DNA from: Helicobacter pylori
GTDB taxonomy: Bacteria > Campylobacterota > Campylobacteria > Campylobacterales > Helicobacteraceae
Length of the DNA: 64,000 nucleotides
Reading direction: 5' to 3'
Assembly: GCA_008032955.1 (NCBI GenBank)
Contig: CP032046.1
Span: 682,001-746,000, forward strand
Below are positions 26,485 to 39,605 of the stretch, piece by piece. Position 1 is the first letter of the stretch. Each line of letters starts with the position of its first letter. Position numbers and translations under genes: made by a program. The notes below the pieces were generated by a model. The model worked only from the letters and a program-made list of their open reading frames with translations, made no database searches and had not been told where the DNA came from.

Positions 26485-28242
26485 AAAACTTTTCCCCACT
26501 TTGTTATTTTAAAAAGCTCAAAAAACGCCATTTAATCGCTTTGAGTTTGCCCTTGCTTTCTTATGCCAATGGCTTTAAAATCCAAGAGCAAAGTTTGAAT
26601 GGCACGGCTTTAGGCTCGGCGTATGTCGCTGGGGCTAGGGGCGCTGACGCTTCCTTTTATAACCCGGCGAATATGGGCTTTACTAACGATTGGGGTGAAA
26701 ACAGAAGCGAATTTGAAATGACCACCACCGTGATTAACATTCCGGCCTTTAGCTTTAAAGTCCCTACGACTAATCAAGGCTTGTATTCAGTGACGAGCTT
26801 AGAAATTGATAAAAGCCAACAAAATATTTTAGGCATCATCAACACTATAGGGCTTGGCAATATCCTTAAAGCGCTTGGCAACACGGCCGCTACCAATGGC
26901 TTGCAACAAGCTTTCAATCGTGTTCAAGGGCTTATGAATCTAACCAATCAAAAAGTCGTAACCCTCGCTTCATCGCCTGATGCTCAAATCGTGAATGGCT
27001 GGACGGGAACGACTAATTTTGTTTTACCCAAATTCTTTTATAAAACGCACACGCATAACGGCTTCACTTTTGGGGGGAGTTTTACCGCTCCTAGCGGGTT
27101 GGGCATGAAATGGAATGGTAAAGGGGGGAATTTTTGCATGATGTTTTCATCATGATGGTAGAGCTTGCCCCTAGCATGAGCTACACTATCAATAAGCGCT
27201 TTTCTGTGGGCGTGGGCTTAAGGGGGCTTTATGCGACCGGGAGCTTTAATAACACCGTTTATGTGCCTTTAGAGGGCGCTTCGGTTTTGAGCGCGGATCA
27301 AATTTTAAATTTACCCAACAATGTTTTTGCCGATCAAGTGCCAAGCAACATGATGGCTTTATTAGGCAATATTGGCTACCAACCGGCGCTTAATTGCCAA
27401 AAAGCCGGTGGGGATATGAGCGATCAAAGCTGTCAAGAGTTTTATAACGGCTTGAAAAAAATCATGGGCTATAGCGGTTTAGTGAAAGCGAGCGCGAATC
27501 TTTATGGCACGACTCAAGTCGTGCAAAAATCTAACGGGCAAGGCATATCGGGGGCTATAGAGTGGGTTCGAGTTTGCGTATCTTTGATCATGGCATGTTT
27601 TCTGTGGTGTATAATTCTTCAGTTACATTCAACATGAAGGGCGCTCTAGTGGCTGTCACAGAGCTTGGCCCTTCTTTAGGGAGCGTTTTGACTAAAGGCA
27701 GCTTGAACATCAATGTTTCACTCCCCCAAACCCTAAGCCTAGCCTACGCCCACCAATTTTTTAAAGACCATTTAAGAATAGAGGGGGTGTTTGAGCGCAC
27801 CTTTTGGAGTCAAGGGAATAAATTTTTAGTAACCCCTGATTTTGCAAACGCCACTTACAAGGGCTTGAGCGGAACGGTGGCTTCACTAGACTCTGAGACG
27901 CTTAAAAAAATGGTAGGCTTAGCGAATTTTAAAAGCGTGATGAACATGGGGGCTGGCTGGAGGGACACCAACACCTTTAGATTAGGGGTAACTTACATGG
28001 GCAAAAGCTTGCGTTTAATGGGCGCTATTGATTATGATCAAGCTCCAAGCCCCCAAGATGCGATAGGCATTCCGGATTCTAATGGCTATACCGTGGCTTT
28101 TGGGACTAAATACAATTTTAGGGGCTTTGATTTAGGCGTAGCGGGGAGTTTCACTTTTAAAAGCAACCGCTCCAGTTTGTATCAATCCCCAAACATTGGG
28201 CAATTGAGAATCTTTAGCGCCTCTTTAGGCTATCGCTGGTAA
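26481..28242 (+). pseudogene. FadL/OmpP1/TodX-type outer-membrane transporter with two one-base breaks (HP0839-like)
   Basis: Members of this family import hydrophobic compounds such as fatty acids. The read is split into frames ending at 27155, 27637 and 28242. Adding one G to the G6 run at 27123-27128 joins the first two as GKGGEFLHDVFIM. Adding one G at about 27560 joins the second and third as GAIGVGSSLRIFDHG. The total then is 587 residues. Family features are the signal peptide, the mature start NGFKIQEQSLNGTALGSAYVAGARGADASFYNPANMGF, and a C-terminal phenylalanine-like aromatic strand ending YRW. It is the last part of a lipoprotein-porin gene set and precedes pseB by 3 bp. Confidence 0.85.
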
Positions 28243-30502
<2,260 letters not shown>

Positions 30503-30503
<1 letters not shown>

Positions 30504-31240
30504 TGCTAGAAGCCCTAAACGCCCTAAACCAGCTTAACGTCCTTCATTCCAAAAACGCCACGCACCATTTTAACGCCACTTTACCCATTCTTTTAAAAGT
30601 GCTAGAAAAACAAGATAAAGATCTTTTTCTTTTGCAAGTGGGTAATAAAATTATCCCCACCAAAAGCGAACAGGAATTGAAAATCAATCAGCCTTATTTT
30701 GCGACTATGCAAAAAAATCAGCTGGGCGATATTGTGCTTAAAAATTTAGTGCCTGCCCCAAAAATCTTAGACGCATTAGACGATTTGCCCGCCCTTGAAA
30801 TGAATAAATTAAAAGAAATATTGAGCGCCAAAGACAACACCCCTTTAAAAGAATACAAAGAGTTTTTGAGCGAAAAATTAGTCCATGCTAAAAGCTCGCA
30901 AGAGTTTTTGAATACAGCCAACATGCTTTTAAGCTTGCAATCGCAGGTTTTAAGCTTTGTGGTTGAAAACGAACGCAAAAAAGCCTTTTTGCAAGTGAAA
31001 GCCAAAAAACAAAGCGTTGATTTTTACGCTCTGTATCCTAACTTGGGCGAAATTGGCGGCGTTATTTATCTAAAAGAAAAAGAAAAACAACTTTTTTTAA
31101 AAACCACCCTCCAAAGGACCAAAGAGGTTTTAAAAGAGGCTCAAAACACCCTTTTAGGCTTTTCTTTTGTGGAAATTGTGTGCGAAAAAACCCCCATGCT
31201 TTTTGCCTTTGAAGAGCGTTTATTGGACACGCTAGGGTAG
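30503..31240 (+). CDS. Hypothetical protein (HP0842-like)
   Basis: A 245-residue protein of unknown function, coupled to coaBC by an overlapping stop/start (TAATG). No signal peptide or membrane segment is seen. The last 100 residues (FLQVKAKKQSVDFYALYPNLGEIGGVIYLKEKEKQLFLKTTLQRTKEVLKEAQ) have a beta-alpha pattern faintly like the C-terminal domain of hook-length control protein FliK. This is only an impression. It converges on thiE. Confidence 0.55.
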
Positions 31241-31271
31241 AAAAATTTTCATTGCAAAATTTTAGAATTTC

Positions 31272-31925
31272 TCATGCATTGTTTAAGAGTTTTCCAACCG
31301 CTAAGGCTTTATCTTTGGCTTGCGTGATCGCGCTAATGACTGCGATACCGCTGAATTTTTGCAATTTTGAAGCGTTATCTGTCGTGATGCCCCCAATCGC
31401 TATGAGGGGTTTTTTCACCCCGCTATCGTGTATTTTTTTTAAAAGATTGACGCCTACAACTTCTTTAGCGTCTTTTTTAGATGGTGTGGGGAAAATAGGG
31501 CCTACCCCTAAATAGGCTACGCCGTCTAAATGGCGCGCTTTTAGGGCTTGCTCTAAAGTATTGACGCTCAAACCTATAAATTGGTGCTTTTGGCATAAAG
31601 TTACTACCTCTTCTATAGCCATGTCCTCTTGCCCCACATGCACGCCATCAGCCTTTAATTCTAGCGCGAGTCGCACCTCATCATTAATAATAAAAGGCGC
31701 GCCGTATTTTTGGCATAATTTTTGACACTCTAGGGCTAATCGTTTGATTTCAACAGGATCTTGTAAGGCTAAATCGCCTTTTTGACGGAATTGAAACGCT
31801 GTGATTTTAGATTGTAAGGCTAATTCTAAAGTGTCTAAAAGCGCGTTTGTCCTATCGCCTTTTATGTGGTAGAAATCTTGCGAACCAGCCACAAACATGA
31901 GTTTCAAACAATCCGCATCAAACAT
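31272..31925 (-). CDS. thiE: Thiamine-phosphate synthase
   Basis: A 217-residue TIM-barrel enzyme joining HMP pyrophosphate and hydroxyethylthiazole phosphate to give thiamine phosphate. The family motifs [30 protein letters not shown] and [13 protein letters not shown] are clear, and IAIGGI is near the end. It is the third gene of the thiM-thiD-thiE operon, overlapping thiD by 8 bp. The operon covers salvage only; no thiC or thiG is nearby. Confidence 0.95.
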   Translation of the reverse strand: MFDADCLKLMFVAGSQDFYHIKGDRTNALLDTLELALQSKITAFQFRQKGDLALQDPVEIKRLALECQKLCQKYGAPFIINDEVRLALELKADGVHVGQEDMAIEEVVTLCQKHQFIGLSVNTLEQALKARHLDGVAYLGVGPIFPTPSKKDAKEVVGVNLLKKIHDSGVKKPLIAIGGITTDNASKLQKFSGIAVISAITQAKDKALAVGKLLNNA

Positions 31926-32727
31926 GCTTTTTAATGCTCCACAAATTCAAAGGCCCATGCCCATGCCCAATGTTTAAGGGGTTTTGAATGATGATAGTTA
32001 AAAGCTCTTTAGCCTTTGTGATAGCGTTTTTTAAATCCAGCCCTTGAGCGAGTAAGCCCACAATCAAGCTAGACAGAGTACAACCCGTGCCATGCGTGTT
32101 TTTGGTGTTGAATCGCTTGGCGTTTAAGACAAATTCAGCGTCTTCTAAAAACACCCAATCGTTGCTAAACTCCCCTTGAAAATGCTCTGTATGCCCCCCT
32201 TTAATCACAGCGTTTTTAACGCCTAAATCCCTTAAAACACCCATCGCTTTTGAAGCGCTTTCATCGTCTCGCGCTTGAACGCCTGTGAGCGCATAGACTT
32301 CAGGGAGGTTAGGGGTTAGTAAATTGGTTTTGGGTAAAAGGCGTTTTTTTAAGCTTAAAATCGCCTCTTCTTCTAAAAGCAAAGCCCCATTCTTTGCCAC
32401 CATCACCGGATCTAAAACGCACAACCCAAAATCGCATGTTTTTAAAGTGTCCGCCACGCATTCAATGATTTGAGCGTTGCATAACGCCCCCATTTTGAAC
32501 GCCTTGATAGAAAAATCATCTCTAATGGCTAGGATTTGCGCTTTCACGCTCTCAACGCTCAATGGATACACCCCATGCACGCCCTGTGTGTTTTGCGCGG
32601 TGATGCAAGTGATCACGCTTGTCCCAAACACGCCCAAAGTTTGAAACGCTTTCAAATCGGCCTGTATCCCAGCGCCCCCACCGCTATCGCTACCAGCAAT
32701 GCTTAAAACTTGCGGATAAACTTTCAC
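31918..32727 (-). CDS. thiD: Hydroxymethylpyrimidine/phosphomethylpyrimidine kinase
   Basis: A 269-residue ribokinase-family enzyme phosphorylating HMP twice. Motifs are [20 protein letters not shown] (residues 8-27), [15 protein letters not shown], and the catalytic-site [11 protein letters not shown] near residue 210. It overlaps thiM by 4 bp and thiE by 8 bp, so the three are one operon. Confidence 0.95.
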   Translation of the reverse strand: MKVYPQVLSIAGSDSGGGAGIQADLKAFQTLGVFGTSVITCITAQNTQGVHGVYPLSVESVKAQILAIRDDFSIKAFKMGALCNAQIIECVADTLKTCDFGLCVLDPVMVAKNGALLLEEEAILSLKKRLLPKTNLLTPNLPEVYALTGVQARDDESASKAMGVLRDLGVKNAVIKGGHTEHFQGEFSNDWVFLEDAEFVLNAKRFNTKNTHGTGCTLSSLIVGLLAQGLDLKNAITKAKELLTIIIQNPLNIGHGHGPLNLWSIKKHV

Positions 32728-33503
32728 AACTCTTCCTTAATAAGGCTATTTTCTAACTCTATGGGCAAGCTTAGAGCGTCTAAAAAATAAAACAAGAACG
32801 AACCATTGGAGCCGTTATTTTCTAACGCTTTTTTTTGTGCATTAAAAGCGGCTTGTTTATAGAAAGCGCAAAGTTGCACCATAGAATCTAAGGGGTCTTT
32901 TTTCAAACTCAAAAAGCTCGCGCACGCTGTGGCATGCAAACACCCAGCCCCTGTAATTGCAGTCAAATACTCGCTCCCCCCAGTAATACTCAAAACTTTT
33001 TCCCCATCGCTCACGTAATCTGTTTTGCCCGTCATCACCGCTATCACAGAATACTTTTGAGCCGCTCGTTTGACAATTTCTATAGGCGTGGCGGAATGCT
33101 TGGAATCTAACCCCTTACTTTCGCAAGAAATACCCACTAAAGAGCCTAATTCGGCAGCATTGCCCCTAAGCACGCTAATCCCTTCGCTTTCTAAAAACTC
33201 TAAACTTGTGTTATAGCGCAAAGCGCTCGCTGAACACCCCACAGGATCTAACACGATGGGTTTATTCAAAGCCTTGTAACGTTTGATCGCCTCTTTAGCG
33301 CATAAAATGGTGCGTTCATTGAGGGTGCCAATATTAATAGCGAGCGCGTCAGAAATTTTTGCTAAATCGGACATTTCAGCGATCGCATCGCTCATTAAAG
33401 GCGATGCCCCTAAAGCTAACAAACCATTAGCCACAAATTGCGCCACCACATAATTGGTGATATTATGCACTAAAGGGCGTTTTTGGCGTAATTCCTTTAA
33501 CAT
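32724..33503 (-). CDS. thiM: Hydroxyethylthiazole kinase
   Basis: A 259-residue kinase that salvages the thiazole half of thiamine. It begins [27 protein letters not shown], as is typical. The [13 protein letters not shown] block and the active-site [15 protein letters not shown] are present. It is first in the operon. The upstream 90 bases have an AGGAGG-like ribosome site, but I could not recognise a TPP riboswitch. Confidence 0.95.
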   Translation of the reverse strand: MLKELRQKRPLVHNITNYVVAQFVANGLLALGASPLMSDAIAEMSDLAKISDALAINIGTLNERTILCAKEAIKRYKALNKPIVLDPVGCSASALRYNTSLEFLESEGISVLRGNAAELGSLVGISCESKGLDSKHSATPIEIVKRAAQKYSVIAVMTGKTDYVSDGEKVLSITGGSEYLTAITGAGCLHATACASFLSLKKDPLDSMVQLCAFYKQAAFNAQKKALENNGSNGSFLFYFLDALSLPIELENSLIKEEL

Positions 33504-33595
33504 AACGAACCTCCTTAAATTTTTTTTATTTTATACAAAAAATCCATTGAGCGGCGCTGTTTTTGAAATTTAATATAAAAGCGTTCAACAATGAA

Positions 33596-36591
33596 CTATT
33601 TTTCATTCACCTCATCTTTTTTGACCCCATTTTTCTTAAATACAGCACTAGTGAGATCACAAAAGCAGTGGAAAAAACGAGAAAGGCTTGCGGCGACTTT
33701 TTCTTTCACCTCTTGATAGTGCGAATTTTTGCCAAATCTGGAGGGTTTTTCTTCAATGATTTCAGGGAATTTTGTCCCGCTGAAATTGATTTCACCCCCA
33801 CTAAAGGCATGCTGCATGAACGAATAGGCTTTTTCTTCATTCAAGCGGTTTTCTTTTATGATATTTTGGAATTCCTCTTCTCTTTTTTGGTGGATATAGT
33901 TTTGAAAATACGCATGGACTTCTTCATCTTTGTTGTATTTGTCAATGAAACCCATGATCAAATCTTTTTTATTCCTTAATTCTATGCTGGAGTTAAGGAT
34001 CGGCTCTATTTTAGTTTTAACGCCTTGAATTTCTAGATCAGGCTCTTTAGCGTATTTTTCAATCAAGTTTAAAATGTAGTCAATATTGACTTCCACTTGC
34101 TTGATGAGTTCAATTTCAAAAATCAAATCGTCGTTAATCTCTTCTTTATCCCTCCCTTTTTCTGATCTCATTGCATCGTAAAAATCAAGGTATTTGCTTT
34201 GATAGTCTTGAAAATCCCTTGGGTTGATGTGATCGTCTTTGTTGAAATTTTCAAAGCTGTTTAAAATATTTTCCAATTTCAAAATCTTGCCAAAAAGCTT
34301 GATGAAATCCTTTTTCTGGCTTTCTGAAATGATTGGCTCTTTTAGGGGAAACTCGGTCAAAAGCCTTTTGATCAGGCGCTCATAGCCCTCGTATTCTTTA
34401 TGATTATCCGCATAGCCTTTCAAATAATCTTCATATTTTCTTAATAGCGCAATAGACCTAGCGTCCTTGTTGCCAAAAAGCATGAGCGCGTCATTCAAAT
34501 CCTGCTCCAAATCCCTAAAACACACGATATTCCCATGCGTTTTAACGCTATCTAAAATGCGGTTTGCGCGCGAGAAAGCCTGGATTAGCCCATGGTATTT
34601 GAGGTTTTTATCCATCCAAAGGGTGTTGAGCCTTGTAGCGTCAAACCCGGTCAAAAACATATTAACCACCATTAAAAGATCGATTTCACGATCCTTTACT
34701 TTTTGAGAAAGATCCTTATAATAGCTTTGGAATTTTTGATCCGAAGTGTCAAAAGAAGTTTTAAACATTCCATTATAATCCGCAATCGCGCCCTCTAAAA
34801 AATCCCTTGAGCTTTTGTCTAGCCCGTTAGCGCTTTCATTGTTTTCATCTTCTAGCGCTTCAAGTTCTTCATTAGCGCTATAGCTAAAAATGGTAGCGAT
34901 TTTAAGGTCGTGTTTTTCTTCTTTAAAAGCCCGGTAGTATTTTTTCAGCGCTTCTATACCAGAGCATGCCAGAATGGAATTGAATTTTTTATTTTTAGTG
35001 GCTTGATTGAAACGCTCTAAAATGCATTTAGTAATTTCTTTGATCCTCCTAGTATCCAAAAGGGCGTTTTTTTCATCAACCGCTCTAACCTTGTTATCTA
35101 TAATGCCCTCTTTAGCTTTAATGGTGTTGTGGTATTCCACTCTAAAGGGTAAAACATTTTTATCCCTGATCGCATCAATAATGGTGTATTGGTGGAGGCA
35201 TTCCCCAAATTTCTGCTCTGTCGTGCCTAAAGGGTTGTTTTTATCGCAGTTCTGTGCAAAAATGGGCGTGCCTGTGAACCCGAAAAGGTGGTATTTTTTA
35301 AACGCTTTAGTGATGGCTTGATGCATTGAACCTAGCTGACTCCTGTGGCATTCATCAAAAATCATCACAACTTCTTCATTAAAGATCGCATGCCCTTTAA
35401 GGTGGGATTTAACGAATTTGTCTAATTTTTGGATCGTGGTGATAATGATTTTAGCGTTAGGGTTTTCAAGCTGTTCTTTTAAAATCTTGGTGCTTGTGTT
35501 GGAATTGGCGCAATCTTTTTGGAATTTATCGTATTCTTTCATGGTTTGATAGTCTAAATCCTTCCTGTCCACCACAAACAAAACTTTTGAAACGCTCTCT
35601 AATTCTTTAGCCAACGTTGCGCTTTTAAAGCTCGTTAAGGTTTTACCGCTCCCTGTCGTGTGCCAGATATAGCCTTGACTTTTCTTATAAGTTTTACTAT
35701 TTTGCGCGGCTTTGATTTTTTCTAAAATCCTTTCAGTTGCCACGATTTGATAAGGCCGCATCACCAATAAAACCTCATCGCTTGTGAAAACGCAATAGCG
35801 CGTTAAAACATTCAAAAGGCTGCGCTTTGCAAAAAACGACTTGGCAAAATCCATTAAATCCTCAATATTACGATTCTTGCTGTCCGCCCAATAATTCGTG
35901 AATTCAAAAGTATCGGCTTTATGGTTTTTTTCCAGCTGGGCTATTCTTGTGGTGTTTGAATAGTATTTAGAGCTCGTGCCGTTACTGATAACAAAAATCT
36001 GCACGAAATCAAAAAGCCCATCTTCTGCGCTAAAACTATCCCTTTTATAGCGCTTGATTTGATTGAACGCCTCTCTAATCGCCACGCCTCTTCTTTTCAA
36101 TTCCACATGCACTAAAGGCAAGCCATTCACAAGGACGCTCACGTCATAGCGGTTCTCATATTTCCCCCCTTTATTGCTGTATTGCTGAATCACTTGCAGA
36201 GCGTTTTTATGGATATTTTTCTTATCAATGATTTTAATGTTTTTGGTTTTTCCATTCTCAAGGGTGAGATTAAAAATCGGATCTTCTTGGATTTTTCTCG
36301 TTTTAGCCTTATAATCATCGTTTTTATTAGCGATGAATTGAGAATAAAGAATCTCCCATTCCTTAGGCGTGAAATGATGATTATTAAGCTTTTCTAACTG
36401 CTCTTTTAAATTGTCTTTTAATTCTTGTTCTTTGTGGATTTTTTTAAATTCATAGCCTTGTTTTTGTAAAAGCTTGATAAACGCCCTTTCTAGCTCTGCT
36501 TCGCTCTCATAAGCGCTTTTTTTTCATTATCGCTATGATACTCAGCCATCACGGTGCTTTCATTGCTTTCTGCAATAATCTCATAATTCAT
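33596..36591 (-). pseudogene. hsdR: Type I restriction enzyme subunit R, apparent frameshift at an A8 run
   Basis: The motor/nuclease subunit of a type I system. The ATG at 36591 opens a 33-codon frame that stops early. One extra A in the minus-strand A8 run (plus T8 at 36517-36524) continues it as NEKKSAYESEAELERAF into the long 865-codon frame, giving 998 residues in all. The nuclease domain keeps PLVHVELKRRGVA. The helicase domain has Walker A HTTGSGKTLTSF, DECHRSQLG and a SRANR-type motif VI. A one-base tract change would switch the whole system off, so an A9/A8 phase switch is also possible. The hsdS gene lies 137 bp upstream. Confidence 0.85.
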
Positions 36592-36599
36592 GCCATTCC

Positions 36600-36727
36600 T
36601 TTTAAAAAATATTTCAAATTCTTTTTATAAGGGGATAGGGGGGTATTTTGCGATAATACCCCCCTTAACCCCCTTAAGATCCCCCTAACCCAAGAAGACC
36701 GCTTTTTTTCAAGAGGCTATCGCTTGC
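36600..36727 (-). repeat. Dispersed G/C-run hairpin repeat, copy R4 (reverse orientation)
   Basis: This lies between hsdS and hsdR. On the minus strand it reads AGCAAGCGATAGCCTCTTGAAAAAAAGCGG, then TTAGGGGG and AAGGGGGTT runs, then a GGGGGGTATTATCGCAAAATACCCCCC hairpin. The first block matches copy R2. It separates hsdS from hsdR and overlaps the end of hsdS, which may explain the short HsdS. Confidence 0.65.
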
Positions 36728-37339
36728 TTACGCAAGCTCTTTGTTATTTAGTGGAGTTAGGGGTTTGAAAGTCAGTAATTTTTCTCGGTAATACTCGTAT
36801 TGCTTTTTCCTGGCTTTTATTTCAGCCGGGATACCGGCTAATAAATCGGTGGTTAAAGCCAAAAATTGATCCAAAACCTTAACGATCTCTTGTTGGATCT
36901 CTAGAGGTGGGATGGGGATTGTTATTTTTTTTAAATTTTCTTGGTTGATTTTTGGCGGAGTTCCAGCAACACAATAGCTAACATCTATCGTTTGTAAATA
37001 AAAATACAAAAACTTTAATTTTAGTTCATTTTTTGTTTGAAGCACATGAGCATGATTGTTCACCCATATTTTTCCGCTTGCCCAATTCACAACAGGAGTA
37101 TTATCCTTATTGATAACGCTCCCATCTTCACCAACTAGCACAAAATCCCCATCAAAAATATAGCTATCAATATAATCTTGAATTCCATTTGCTCCATAAT
37201 AAGGATAAATTCCCGGATTTCTTTTATTTTTCGCAATTGGGATACGCCGATTATCTAAAATTTCACACACCTCCCCCAATTTCCTAAACTCCACCCCCTT
37301 AGGCGCTAAAGTGTGGAGTAATCGCTCTATTTTATGCAT
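36728..37339 (-). CDS. hsdS: Type I restriction specificity subunit, half-size
   Basis: A 203-residue protein, about half a normal HsdS (near 400). It has one target-recognition domain (LGEVCEILDNRRIPIAKNKRNPGIYPYYGANGIQDYID) and one conserved helical spacer (PIPPLEIQQEIVKVLDQFLALTTDLLAGIPAEIKARKKQYEYYREKLLTF), then ends at the repeat. Half subunits can dimerise to make a palindromic-site enzyme; alternatively this is a truncated gene. It sits between hsdM (10 bp upstream) and hsdR. Confidence 0.85.
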   Translation of the reverse strand: MHKIERLLHTLAPKGVEFRKLGEVCEILDNRRIPIAKNKRNPGIYPYYGANGIQDYIDSYIFDGDFVLVGEDGSVINKDNTPVVNWASGKIWVNNHAHVLQTKNELKLKFLYFYLQTIDVSYCVAGTPPKINQENLKKITIPIPPLEIQQEIVKVLDQFLALTTDLLAGIPAEIKARKKQYEYYREKLLTFKPLTPLNNKELA

Positions 37340-37349
37340 TTGACCCCCT

Positions 37350-38921
37350 TTAAGCTTCTAGCTCTTTAATAATAAGATCAAGGCGGTTCCTTAAAGCGCT
37401 CTGTTTTTCCACGATTTGAGAAATTTCACCATTAAGCGCCTTGATGTCAATGATTTCTTTCGTGTCTTCTTGCTCCACATAGCGGTTCACCGAAAGGTTG
37501 TAATCGTTTTCTTGGATTTTCTCTATATTGGCTAGAGCCGCAAAATGCTTGATCGCTTTCCTTTCAATATAGGTTTGCAAAATCTTTTCTCGGTTGCGCT
37601 CTTTGAGTTTGTTTTTCTTACCCTCTTTGAGGAATTCCTTACTCGCATCAATAAAAAGCGTGGTGTCGTCTTTTTTGTTTTTCTTAAGCACTAAAATGCA
37701 AGTGGCGATATTCGTTCCAAAAAAGAGGTTTTCAGGTAAAGCGATCACGCAGTCAATGAAATTCTCTTTCACTAAATACTCTCTGATTTTCTTTTCGGCA
37801 CCGCCTCTATAAAGCACCCCGGGAAATTCCACGATCGCAGCAGTGCCGCTATTGGATAAATAAGAAAGCATGTGCATGGTGAAGGCGAGATCGGCGGCGT
37901 TTTTGGGCGCTAGCACGCCGGCTTTGCTAAAACGCTCGTCATTGATTAAAATAGGGTTGTTATCGCCCACCCATTTAGTGGAATAGGGAGGGTTGGAAAC
38001 GATCGCATCAAAAGGCTCATCGTCTTCATGCTTGGGGTCTAAAAGCGTGTCCCCTAGCGCGATGTGGAATTTAGAATAATTGATATCATGCAAAAACATG
38101 TTGATGCGGCAGAGGTTGTAAGTGGTCAAATTGATTTCTTGCCCAAAATAGCCTTTTGAGACGTTTTTATCGCCTAGCACTTTAGAAAATTGTAAGAGTA
38201 AGCTCCCGCTCCCACAGCATGGGTCATAAACTTTATTGACACTCTCTTGGTTGTGCAGGGCGATTTTAGCGAGCAGTTCGCTCACTTCTTGGGGGGTGAA
38301 AAATTCCCCTCCGCTTTTGCCGGCGTTGCTCGCATACATCGCCATTAAATATTCATAAGCGTCGCCAAAAACATCGATCCCGCTTTGTTGGTAGTCGCCT
38401 AATTGCATGCCCCCTATGGCTTGAAGGATTTTAGTCAATTTTTCCACCCTATTTTGATGAGAGCTCCCTAACTTGTTGCTATTGACGTCTAAATCCGCAA
38501 ACAAGCCTTTGACGTTTTCTTCTGATGGAGTGTTAAGGCTGGATTTTTCTATTTCGTTAAAAATATTTTGTAAGGTTACATTGAGATCTTCGTTATTAGG
38601 CGCGTTTTTTAGCACGTTACAAAATAAAGCGCTTGGCGGGATGAAAAAGCCTTTTTCTTCAATAAGGTGTTCTCTTGCGCGCTCGGCCTCTTCATCGCTT
38701 AATGAAGCGTAATCAAAACTCGGATTGCGCTTTCGCTCTTCTTTATTGATGTAATCAGTCATGTTTTCTGAAATGTAGCGGTAAAAAAGAATGCCTAAAA
38801 CGTATTGCTTGAAATCCCAGCCATCCACTGAGCCTCTCAATTCGTTCGCCACTTTCCAAATGGTGTTGTGCAATTCGTTGCGCTCTAATGACGCTTGGTT
38901 ATTGTTTGGGTTGTTTTCCAT
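37350..38921 (-). CDS. hsdM: Type I DNA methyltransferase subunit M
   Basis: A 523-residue N6-adenine methyltransferase. The N-terminal HsdM bundle begins TIWKVANELRGSVDGWDFKQYVLGILFYRYIS. SAM motif I is VYDPCCGSGSLLLQF near residue 233, and catalytic motif IV is SNPPYS near 310. It is first in the hsdM-hsdS-hsdR operon, the usual order. It is intact, so modification could persist even if the R subunit is off. Confidence 0.95.
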   Translation of the reverse strand: MENNPNNNQASLERNELHNTIWKVANELRGSVDGWDFKQYVLGILFYRYISENMTDYINKEERKRNPSFDYASLSDEEAERAREHLIEEKGFFIPPSALFCNVLKNAPNNEDLNVTLQNIFNEIEKSSLNTPSEENVKGLFADLDVNSNKLGSSHQNRVEKLTKILQAIGGMQLGDYQQSGIDVFGDAYEYLMAMYASNAGKSGGEFFTPQEVSELLAKIALHNQESVNKVYDPCCGSGSLLLQFSKVLGDKNVSKGYFGQEINLTTYNLCRINMFLHDINYSKFHIALGDTLLDPKHEDDEPFDAIVSNPPYSTKWVGDNNPILINDERFSKAGVLAPKNAADLAFTMHMLSYLSNSGTAAIVEFPGVLYRGGAEKKIREYLVKENFIDCVIALPENLFFGTNIATCILVLKKNKKDDTTLFIDASKEFLKEGKKNKLKERNREKILQTYIERKAIKHFAALANIEKIQENDYNLSVNRYVEQEDTKEIIDIKALNGEISQIVEKQSALRNRLDLIIKELEA

Positions 38922-39153
38922 GATATAAGCCCCTTTTTTGTGTTTTGATTGGCGGTTTTGTTTGGCGTTGGGCGCGCACCCTTTAAAGGCTTCATTATAG
39001 CAAAGAATATTATTTTTTTATCCAACTAGCGCGAAAAACTCCGTCCTTTAGGGCGGAGATGTAAGCGTTTAGCTGTTGGGCTATTTGAACATTGTTTCAC
39101 CTAGATCCATTCGCTTTTTAGCGCGTTCTACTTAAAAATCAAAGTTAGCTAAT

Positions 39154-39569
39154 TTAATGCGGTGTTTCTTGCTCTTGTATGTATTGCTTAATCATCTCTA
39201 AAGGCACGCCCCCACAACTCCCAGCGAAATAACTAGGCGACCATAAATGCTTCCCCCACAAACTAGCTTCAACGCTTTTGAAATGGTGTTGTCTAGTCAA
39301 ACGACTGCTAACGCCTTTTAAAGAATTGACTAACTTACTCACGCTCACTTTTGGAGGGTAGTTGATAAGCAAATGCACATGATCGCTCCCCCCATCAAAT
39401 TCTACCAATTCGCTCTCAAAGTCCTTACACACTTTGGCAAACACCGATCCTAAAAAATCTATCACTTCCTTATTGAACGCTGAACGCCTGTATTTAGTAA
39501 CAAATACCAAATGCACATGCATTAAAAAACACAATGTCTTCCGTGTCTCATATCATCAATTTTTTTCAT
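39154..39569 (-). pseudogene. tnpA: IS200/IS605 Y1 transposase, apparent frameshift at a T6 run
   Basis: A single-strand transposase that cuts and rejoins hairpin ends. From ATG 39569 the frame begins MKKIDDMRHGRHCVF and stops at a T6 run. One more T joins it to the main frame (LMHVHLVFVTKYRR), giving 138 residues. The HUH metal motif is DHVHLLI and the catalytic tyrosine lies in MIKQYIQEQ. The main part is intact from ATG 39534 (126 residues) and might still be made from that start. Confidence 0.85.
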
Positions 39570-39605
39570 AGACCTATTTTAACAAAAAGATGTTAAAATA
39601 CTTCT

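Noticed and set aside
33504-33595. TPP riboswitch upstream of thiM
   Set aside because: The 90-bp leader has no recognisable THI-box sequence (no CUGAGA-type core).
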